From the NCBI GenBank assembly GCA_902827055.1, contig CADEHD010000069.1:1-8865 (forward strand): a stretch of 8,865 bases of DNA. Reading direction: 5' to 3'. Source of the DNA: an uncultured Chloroflexota bacterium. GTDB lineage: Bacteria; Chloroflexota; Dehalococcoidia; UBA2979. A model generated the notes under the pieces. The model was not told the DNA's origin. It did no database searches and saw only the letters and a list, made by a program, of their open reading frames with translations. Shown here in pieces: positions 1-8,865 of this stretch (position 1 is its first letter; each line of letters begins with the position of its first letter). Position numbers and translations under genes: made by a program.

Positions 1-1338
1 CATGTCACCGGCGGCGAACATCCCGGGCACGTTGGTCATACGCGTCGTGGGGTCGATGGCGACGTTACCTCGGGCGTTGAGCTCGACGCCCAGCTGCTCG
101 ATCATGCCGGCGCGCTCGGGACCGACGAACCCCATCGCAAGGAGCAGCAGGTCCGTTTCGACCTCGAACTCCGTGCCGGGCACCTCGCGCATCACCTGCC
201 GGCCGTCCTCAGCGACGAACTCGACGCGCACGGCGTGGAGCTTCTTCAGGACGCCGTTCTCGCCGGAGAGGCGCTGCGTCGAGATGCTGTAGTCGCGCGC
301 ACCACCCTCTTCGTGCGCCGACGAGACGCGGTAGATGTTGGGCCAGGTGGGCCACGGGTTCTCGGGTGGGCGGGTGTCGGCGGGGCGGGGGAGCAGCTCG
401 AACTGCAGTACCTCGGTCGCGCCCTGGCGGAGGGCGGTGCCGAGGCAGTCAGCGCCGGTGTCGCCACCGCCGAGGATCACCACGCGCTTGCCCTTCGCGC
501 TGATGAAGGTGGAGTCCGGCACCTCGTCGCCGGCGCCGCGGCGATTCTGGAGCGGCAGGTACTCCATCGCGAAGTGGACGCCGTGCAGCTCGCGGCCTTC
601 GACCTGGAGGTCTCGCGCCTGGGTGGAGCCGCCGGAGAGGACGATGGCGTCGAACAGCGCACGGAGCGTGTTCGCCTCGATGTCCTTGCCGACGTTCACG
701 CCCGCGCGGAACGTGACGCCCTCGGCCTCCATCTGGTTGAGACGGCGGTCGAGAAACTCCTTCTGCATCTTGAAGTCGGGGATGCCGTAGCGCATGAGCC
801 CGCCGATGCGGTCGGCGCGCTCGAACACCGTGACCTCGTGGCCCGCCCTCGCGAGTTGCTGGGCGGCGGCCAGGCCAGCGGGCCCGGACCCGACGACGGC
901 GACCTTCTTGCCGGTCTTCACGGCGGGGGGCTCGGGCTTCACCCAGCCTTCGCGCCAGGCGTGCTCGATGATGGTGAGCTCGACCTGCTTGATGGTGACG
1001 GGGTCCTGGTTGATCCCCAGGACGCACGAGGCCTCGCAGGGTGCGGGGCAGAGGCGGCCAGTGAACTCAGGGAAGTTGTTGGTCGCGTGCAGCCGCTCGA
1101 TGGCTTCCTGCCAGCGATCGCGGTACACGAAGTCGTTCCAGTCCGGAATGATGTTCCCGAGCGGACAGCCCTGGTGGCAGAACGGGATGCCGCAGTCCAT
1201 GCAGCGCGCAGCCTGCGCTTGCAGCGCCGGCTTGGGGAAGTCCTCGTAGACCTCCAGCCAGTCGTGCACGCGGTCGGCGACGGGGCGCCGGTGGGGGAGC
1301 TCGCGGCCGAACTCCAGGAATCCGGTCGGCTTAGCCAT
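1..1338 (-). CDS. gltD: Glutamate synthase (NADPH) small subunit, C-terminus cut by window edge
   Basis: This is the beta subunit of glutamate synthase. It oxidises NADPH on FAD and passes electrons through Fe-S clusters to the large subunit in the cytoplasm. The 446 visible codons begin MAKPTGFLEFGREL, typical of the family. An N-terminal Fe-S domain carries Cys46, 49, 54 and 58 (C-x2-C-x4-C-x3-C) and Cys97, 101 and 105. Two dinucleotide-binding folds follow: GSGPAG at 150-155 for FAD, and GGGDTG at about 290-295 for NADPH. The last visible residues, FAAGDM, are the start of the late FAD-contact motif, so roughly 40 residues are missing at the left edge (the family is usually near 480-490). 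The ATG at 1338 lies 12 bp after the gltB stop, with a modest AGGG ribosome-binding site 4 bases upstream, so gltD is probably the second gene of a gltBD operon. No internal stop or frameshift is seen. Confidence 0.96.
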   Translation of the reverse strand, partial: MAKPTGFLEFGRELPHRRPVADRVHDWLEVYEDFPKPALQAQAARCMDCGIPFCHQGCPLGNIIPDWNDFVYRDRWQEAIERLHATNNFPEFTGRLCPAPCEASCVLGINQDPVTIKQVELTIIEHAWREGWVKPEPPAVKTGKKVAVVGSGPAGLAAAQQLARAGHEVTVFERADRIGGLMRYGIPDFKMQKEFLDRRLNQMEAEGVTFRAGVNVGKDIEANTLRALFDAIVLSGGSTQARDLQVEGRELHGVHFAMEYLPLQNRRGAGDEVPDSTFISAKGKRVVILGGGDTGADCLGTALRQGATEVLQFELLPRPADTRPPENPWPTWPNIYRVSSAHEEGGARDYSISTQRLSGENGVLKKLHAVRVEFVAEDGRQVMREVPGTEFEVETDLLLLAMGFVGPERAGMIEQLGVELNARGNVAIDPTTRMTNVPGMFAAGDM

Positions 1339-1350
1339 GCTGCCCTGCCA

Positions 1351-5918
<4,568 letters not shown>

Positions 5919-5922
<4 letters not shown>

Positions 5923-6023
5923 CGCCATGCCTCCGTGCTGGCGGTCAGTCCGCGTGCCGTGCTCGATGCTGCGCGGGCGCCCCTGTGGGAGCTGCTGTGG
6001 TGGGCGGGGTAGGCGCCGGTCAC
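5919..6023 (-). CDS. Putative 34-codon leader ORF overlapping the gltB start
   Basis: A GTG at 6023 has AGGAGG six bases upstream, which is ideal spacing and a stronger match than gltB's own site. The frame runs 34 codons and ends with a TGA at 5921-5919 that shares the ATGA junction with the gltB start, an arrangement typical of translational coupling. The peptide begins MTGAYPAHHSSSH and ends STEAWR. It is rich in Ala, Ser, His and Arg, with no membrane segment and no run of Gln or Glu codons that would suggest simple attenuation. I recognise no family. The frame also stays open upstream to an ATG at 6071, but that start has no ribosome-binding site. All three frames are open here because the DNA is GC-rich, so openness itself is not evidence. 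The support is the ribosome-binding site, the start codon and the exact junction. Confidence 0.35.
5930..5934 (-). promoter_or_regulatory. gltB ribosome-binding site that decides the start
   Basis: GGAGG reads on the minus strand at 5934-5930, seven bases before the ATG at 5922. The ATG at 5928 would leave only one base of spacing. The site therefore favours a 1523-residue GltB with a 21-residue propeptide before Cys22. Confidence 0.7.
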
Positions 6024-6127
6024 TGGCCGCCTCCTCTGTGTGCACTGCGGGTCGCGCTGGCTACGTTCCATGGTCGCGAGGGAGTGAGCGCGATGGGGCG
6101 ACGGTCATCCCGTGCGGTGCGTCTCAT
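6020..6127 (-). CDS. Putative 35-codon upstream leader ORF
   Basis: An ATG at 6127 is preceded by GGAGGG at 6143-6138 with a 10-base gap, longer than ideal. The frame runs 35 codons and ends with a TGA at 6022-6020 that overlaps the GTG of the next short ORF as GTGA. The predicted peptide is Arg-rich, begins MRRTARDDRR and ends RGGGQ. Its third positions are much less G/C-biased than in the neighbouring genes, so there is no codon evidence that the protein itself is selected. An in-frame GTG at 6136 lies only one base from the ribosome-binding site and is a poorer start. I recognise no family. The call rests only on the site and the exact overlap, and could be chance. Confidence 0.2.
   Translation of the reverse strand: MRRTARDDRRPIALTPSRPWNVASATRSAHRGGGQ
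6030..6035 (-). promoter_or_regulatory. Strong Shine-Dalgarno AGGAGG inside the gltB leader
   Basis: AGGAGG, within AGAGGAGG, reads on the minus strand at 6035-6030, six bases before the GTG at 6023. The gltB frame has no start codon at suitable distance downstream of it, so if it is used it serves the short leader ORF at 6023-5919. Confidence 0.45.
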
Positions 6128-6152
6128 GGTGATCACGCCCTCCGGGGAAGTC

Positions 6153-6167
6153 CTCAGGATATCCGAG
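6153..6167. repeat. Imperfect palindrome, possible operator
   Basis: CTCAGGATATCCGAG contains the perfect 8-bp palindrome GGATATCC flanked by CTC and GAG, with one extra base on one side. It lies some 27-40 bases downstream of the candidate -10 of gltB, where a repressor or a roadblock could act. No regulator family is recognised, and an 8-bp palindrome is common by chance. Confidence 0.2.
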
Positions 6168-6193
6168 TCGTCTATCCCCCCACGTTCGAGGGT

Positions 6194-6225
6194 CGTATAT
6201 TGCGTGTTCCTTCACAATCTGTAAA
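6194..6225 (-). promoter_or_regulatory. Candidate promoter of the gltBD operon
   Basis: On the minus strand, TTTACA at 6225-6220 matches five of six bases of the sigma70 -35 consensus. The -10 is ambiguous: CAATAT at 6202-6197 gives a 17-base spacer, while TATACG at 6199-6194 looks more like a -10 but gives 20. This is the only AT-rich patch in the intergenic region. It would give a 5' leader of about 265 bases before gltB. Confidence 0.4.
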
Positions 6226-6307
6226 GGGCGTCCGCAGCGGCTCGTGACGAGGTGTCAGTCCCCCTCCGAGCGGACCTCTGCACGACCTCGGCGCGTCGGC
6301 CCGGCCG

Positions 6308-7537
6308 CTAGCCGAGATCGACCTCGGGACGCTCATCCCACAGGACCTGGCGCGCGATGAGGTCGGCGAGCGTGGCGTCGTCGACGCCGAGGAGGTCGCC
6401 CAGCACCTCGCGGGTGTGCTGGCCCATGTCGGGCGATGTGTCGGCGATGCCGCCCGGGGTGCGACTCAGCTTCACCGGTGTGTTGACCAGCGGGAGCGTC
6501 CCGATCGTGCGGTGCTCGATGGGTACGAACATCTCGCGGTACTCGAGCTGGGGGAGCGCGGCGGCCTGCCCGATGGTGTTGAGCGGCCCACACGGGATGT
6601 TGTAGCGCTGAAGCCGGGACACCCAGTCGGCAGTGGTGCTGCTGCGGAAGGCGGCCTCGAGGATGGGCTCGAGTGCCGCGTGGTTCCGCGAGCGGGCCTG
6701 CGCGGAGAAGAAGCGTTCGTCATCGGCGATCTCGACGAGACCGAGCTCGGCACAGAAGAGGTGCCACTGGTTCGGCACGCCCCAGGCGAGCGCCACCACG
6801 ATGTAGCCGTCAGCCGTCGGGAAGGCCTGGAACGGCACGGACGCCGGGTGGCGCGTGCCGAGTGGCTCCACGGCCTCGCCAAGGTGGTGGCGGAGGAAGG
6901 CGTTCTCCTGGATCGCGACCTGGGCATCGAGCATGGAAATGTCGATGTACTGGCCCCGGCCGGAGCGCTCGCGCTCGTAGACCGCCGAGAGCACTCCGAT
7001 GGCGGCGTACAGCCCCGCCGCGATGTCGCCAAGGGAGAGGCCGGGGCGAATCGGACGGCCGCCGGGCTCGCCGGTCACGGACATGATGCCGCCGGCGCCC
7101 TGGACGACGATGTCGAGTGCGGGTTGGGCGTGCATCGGTCCGGTCTGGCCGAAGCCGGAGATCGAGCAGTAGACGAGGCGCTCATTGATCGCGGACAGCG
7201 CGTCGTAGTCGAGGCCCAGTCCGGCCATCACGCCGGGCGTGTAGTTCTCCACCAGGACGTCGACGTGCGGGATGAGCCGCAGGAAGAGCGCCTTGCCCTC
7301 GGCGGACTTGAGGTCAATCGAGATGCTGCGCTTGCCACGGTTGACCGAGTGAAAGTACGCCGACTCGCCGCCGATGAGCGGGCCCGTGGTGCGGGCGACA
7401 TCGCCGTATGGCGGGCGCTCGACCTTAATGACGTCGGCGCCGAGGTCGGAGAGCGTCATCGTGCAGTAGGGGCCGGACAGCACCCACGTCAGGTCGAGGA
7501 CCTTGAGCCCCACGAGCGGGCCGCGACGCTCAGTCAT
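6308..7537 (-). CDS. CaiB/BaiF family CoA-transferase (family III)
   Basis: Family III CoA-transferases move CoA between carboxylic acids through an aspartyl-CoA thioester intermediate. The family includes formyl-CoA transferase, carnitine CoA-transferase and alpha-methylacyl-CoA racemase. The 409-residue protein has the normal length and the typical N-terminus LKVLDLTWVLSGPYC, then DLGADVIKVE at 31-40, VENYTPGVM at about 96-104 and GRGQYIDISMLDA near 194-205. Asp171 in LSLGD aligns with catalytic Asp169 of formyl-CoA transferase. The substrate cannot be assigned. The ATG at 7537 shares one base with the upstream transporter stop (TGATG). A GTG at 7540 is equally possible and overlaps it as GTGA. 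AGGAG at 7550-7546 serves either start. Cotranslation with the EamA gene suggests a shared pathway. No frameshift or missing motif is seen. Confidence 0.93.
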   Translation of the reverse strand: MTERRGPLVGLKVLDLTWVLSGPYCTMTLSDLGADVIKVERPPYGDVARTTGPLIGGESAYFHSVNRGKRSISIDLKSAEGKALFLRLIPHVDVLVENYTPGVMAGLGLDYDALSAINERLVYCSISGFGQTGPMHAQPALDIVVQGAGGIMSVTGEPGGRPIRPGLSLGDIAAGLYAAIGVLSAVYERERSGRGQYIDISMLDAQVAIQENAFLRHHLGEAVEPLGTRHPASVPFQAFPTADGYIVVALAWGVPNQWHLFCAELGLVEIADDERFFSAQARSRNHAALEPILEAAFRSSTTADWVSRLQRYNIPCGPLNTIGQAAALPQLEYREMFVPIEHRTIGTLPLVNTPVKLSRTPGGIADTSPDMGQHTREVLGDLLGVDDATLADLIARQVLWDERPEVDLG

Positions 7538-8430
7538 CACGCATGCTCCTCGATACCCCGTGTGCGCGGCGGAGGCGCGGGGCGCGCGAGTCCAACGACC
7601 ACTCCGGCCAGGACAGCGAGGCCCCCCACCACCTGGACGAGTGTAGGCGGCTCCCGGAGCAGCGTGGCGGCGATGAGGGTGGCGCCCACCGGCTCCCCGA
7701 GCACGGCGATCGCCACGGCCACGGTGGTCATGGAACCGAGCGCCCAGTTGAGGGACGTGTGGCCGATGAGCTGGGGCACCAGCGCCAGCAGCACGATGTA
7801 CGCGTAGGCCTCGGGGGTCCAGCCACGGAGCGAGGTGCCTCGCGCGCCGGCGACGGCGAGGAGCACCAGCGCCGCCATCGGATAAACCACCCCGACGTAC
7901 GTGAGGTTCGACCAGACCTGGCGCAGGCGCCGCCCGATCAGGAAGTACGTCGCGGCGAGGATGGCCCCGGCGAGGGCAAGCGCGTCACCTCGGAGGGAGG
8001 CGGCGTCACCGGCGTCGGCGCCGGCGAGCAGCGCCGCACCGGCTCCCGCGAGGCCGATCCCCGCGACGGTGCTCCGTGCGAGGGGCTCGCGGAGGACGGC
8101 CCAGCCGACGACACCAGCGACGATGGGCTGCGTGGTCACCAGCACCGCGCTCGCGATCACCGATGTCTGTTGCACGGCGGCCACCCACGCGAGGAAGTGG
8201 CAGGCGAGCGCGGTGCCCGCCGCCGCCGCCAGCGCCAACTCGCGAGGGCGGACCGTGGCCAGCTCGTGGCGGCGCCATGCGAGCATCGCGATCGCGACGG
8301 GCGGCGCGGCGATGACGAGTCGAAGGGTCGCGATGACCTCGGCGGGTGCATCCGCCAGGCGGATCAGGGGCGCCGCCCAGGAGACGGCAAGGACGCCGAG
8401 CACGAGGGCGATGAGCTGCGAGGTCGACAT
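7537..8430 (-). CDS. EamA/DMT family transporter
   Basis: This is a 297-residue inner-membrane protein with the length and layout of the drug/metabolite transporter superfamily: two EamA repeats of five helices each. Hydrophobic segments lie near residues 5-25, 31-51, 64-85, 90-112, 120-138, 148-166, 177-195, 208-228, 232-252 and 264-284. Each repeat carries the family's typical motif near its fourth helix: LREP at 113-116 in the first, and LGEP (244-247) with LREPPT (258-263) in the second. The short basic, proline-rich tail is probably cytoplasmic. Relatives export amino acids, nucleosides or other small metabolites, and this one's substrate is not readable. The ATG at 8430 begins MSTSQLIALVLG, directly entering the first helix. 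Its ribosome-binding site is weak (TAGGC region). The stop overlaps the CoA-transferase start, so the two are probably cotranscribed. Confidence 0.92.
   Translation of the reverse strand: MSTSQLIALVLGVLAVSWAAPLIRLADAPAEVIATLRLVIAAPPVAIAMLAWRRHELATVRPRELALAAAAGTALACHFLAWVAAVQQTSVIASAVLVTTQPIVAGVVGWAVLREPLARSTVAGIGLAGAGAALLAGADAGDAASLRGDALALAGAILAATYFLIGRRLRQVWSNLTYVGVVYPMAALVLLAVAGARGTSLRGWTPEAYAYIVLLALVPQLIGHTSLNWALGSMTTVAVAIAVLGEPVGATLIAATLLREPPTLVQVVGGLAVLAGVVVGLARPAPPPRTRGIEEHA
7546..7550 (-). promoter_or_regulatory. Ribosome-binding site of the CoA-transferase, inside the transporter gene
   Basis: AGGAG reads on the minus strand within the last codons of the EamA gene. It lies five bases from the GTG at 7540 and eight from the ATG at 7537, so it does not settle which start is used. 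Confidence 0.55.
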
Positions 8431-8457
8431 GGCGCCAGCCTACCGTCACGCGGCGCC
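8431..8457 (-). repeat. GGCGCC pair flanking the transporter's translation start region
   Basis: The self-complementary hexamer GGCGCC occurs at 8431-8436, touching the EamA start codon, and at 8452-8457. In the transcript the copies could pair around a 15-base loop holding the weak ribosome-binding site (GGTAGGC). This might restrict translation initiation. Short GGCGCC copies are frequent in GC-rich DNA. Confidence 0.2.
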
Positions 8458-8467
8458 GACGCCTCGA

Positions 8468-8496
8468 TTGACACGCTCGCTCGAACCCCGAAAGAT
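8468..8496 (+). promoter_or_regulatory. Candidate sigma70-type promoter of the LLM oxidoreductase gene
   Basis: A perfect TTGACA lies at 8468-8473. After a 17-base spacer, AAAGAT at 8491-8496 keeps the important A at position 2 and T at position 6 of the -10. It lies about 34 bases upstream of the ATG at 8530, giving a short leader with a ribosome-binding site. It sits in the 99-bp gap between divergent genes. Confidence 0.5.
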
Positions 8497-8529
8497 GCGC
8501 CAACCGATTCTGGAGTCAGGGGCCTGAGG

Positions 8530-8865
8530 ATGCAGCTCGGCGTGGTCTTCCCGCAGCTCGAGATCGGCTCCGATCCCGGCGTCATCCGCGACTACGCGCA
8601 GACGGCCGAGGGCCTGGGGTACTCCTTCCTTACGGCCTACGACCACGTCCTGGGCGCCAACCCCGACCGCCCGGGTGGCTTCAGCGGGCCCTACACGCAT
8701 GACTCGGTGTTCCACGAGCCGTTCGTGCTCTTCGGCTTCCTCGCAGGGCTGACCCAGACGATCGAGCTGTGGACCGGGATCATCATCCTGCCGCAGCGTC
8801 AGACCGTCCTGGTCGCCAAGCAGGCGGCCGAGGTCGCGGTGCTGGCGGGCGGCCGACTGGTGCTG
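8530..8865 (+). CDS. LLM class (luciferase-like) oxidoreductase, probably F420-dependent, C-terminus cut by window edge
   Basis: The first 112 codons begin MQLGVVFPQLEIGSDPG, matching the N-terminal strand of the luciferase-like monooxygenase TIM barrel. AEGLGYSFLTAYDHV at about 28-42 is the conserved helix-strand with the Asp-His pair typical of F420-binding members. HEPFVLFGFLAGLTQTIEL, then GIIILPQRQTVLVAKQAA, are further family hallmarks, the latter the helix after the third strand. It most resembles the Rv2161c-like subfamily of probable F420-dependent oxidoreductases, but FMN use cannot be excluded. The family is usually about 280-340 residues, so most of the protein is missing. AGGGG at 8518-8522 lies seven bases before the ATG. 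The gene is divergent from the transporter/CoA-transferase pair, possibly sharing regulation. The substrate is unknown. Confidence 0.9.
   Translation, partial: MQLGVVFPQLEIGSDPGVIRDYAQTAEGLGYSFLTAYDHVLGANPDRPGGFSGPYTHDSVFHEPFVLFGFLAGLTQTIELWTGIIILPQRQTVLVAKQAAEVAVLAGGRLVL

Larger units (their letters stand above)
5923..6307 (-). other. Long leader/intergenic region upstream of gltB
   Basis: These 385 bases separate the CoA-transferase stop from the gltB start. Next to the CoA-transferase (6226-6307) I see only short GC-rich inverted repeats and no hairpin followed by a T-run, so no convincing intrinsic terminator. Then come the promoter-like island at 6194-6225, an imperfect palindrome around GGATATCC (6153-6167), the 8-bp palindrome GTGATCAC (6129-6136), and the two possible coupled short ORFs. 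Two GGCGCC copies at 6012-6017 and 5976-5981 could pair as a hairpin inside the second short ORF. I recognise no known riboswitch or T-box motif. Confidence 0.6.

Noticed and set aside
6093..6224. A 43-codon plus-strand ORF (starts MGRRSSRAV) in the gltB leader, with GGAG eight bases upstream
   Set aside because: No plus-strand promoter is visible, the codon bias is unlike the neighbours, and it overlaps the more convincing minus-strand leader signals. Chance is the simplest explanation.
5930..6225. A known riboswitch or T-box in the gltB leader
   Set aside because: No glnA-type, T-box or other recognisable conserved core was found by eye. A covariance-model search would be decisive.
6238..6316. 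Possible terminator after the CoA-transferase (CTCGGC/GCCGAG, GAGGT/ACCTC and CTCGT/ACGAG inverted repeats)
   Set aside because: The stems are short, with awkward loops, and none is followed by a T-run on the minus strand.
6416..7807. A 463-codon plus-strand ORF opposite the CoA-transferase and the end of the transporter
   Set aside because: It has the same cause: it is in register with the CoA-transferase codons, then runs opposite the transporter in another register, with no recognisable domain.

Overview
This GC-rich window is ordinary chromosomal DNA. Nothing points to a plasmid, phage or insertion sequence. The gene content (NADPH-type glutamate synthase, a CaiB/BaiF CoA-transferase, an EamA exporter and an LLM-family, probably F420-linked, oxidoreductase) and the strong G/C preference at third codon positions fit a high-GC Actinomycetota or Chloroflexota (Dehalococcoidia-like) bacterium. 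The sequence alone does not decide between them.

Layout. Minus strand, 1-1338: gltD, glutamate synthase small subunit, cut by the left edge so its C-terminus is missing. Minus strand, 1351-5922: gltB, the complete large subunit. The two form a gltB-gltD operon with a 12-bp gap. Positions 5923-6307 have no conventional gene and form the upstream leader of gltB. Minus strand, 6308-7537: a CaiB/BaiF family CoA-transferase, translationally coupled to an EamA family transporter at 7537-8430. Positions 8431-8529 are a divergent control region. Plus strand, 8530-8865: the start of an LLM class oxidoreductase, cut by the right edge.

How the genes work together. GltB and GltD form the enzyme that makes two glutamates from glutamine and 2-oxoglutarate: GltD takes electrons from NADPH, and GltB hydrolyses glutamine and aminates 2-oxoglutarate. 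The transporter/CoA-transferase pair and the divergent oxidoreductase look like an accessory metabolic group. Their substrates cannot be read from the sequence.

The most interesting stretch is the gltB leader. An AT-rich promoter-like island at about 6194-6225 is followed by two possible short reading frames, of 35 and 34 codons. The first ends in a GTGA overlap with the second, and the second ends in an ATGA overlap with the gltB start. The second has an AGGAGG ribosome-binding site six bases before its GTG. If real, this is a coupled leader-peptide cascade controlling glutamate synthase. It is an inference and could be chance in GC-rich DNA. I see no clear new defence, mobile or biosynthetic system here.
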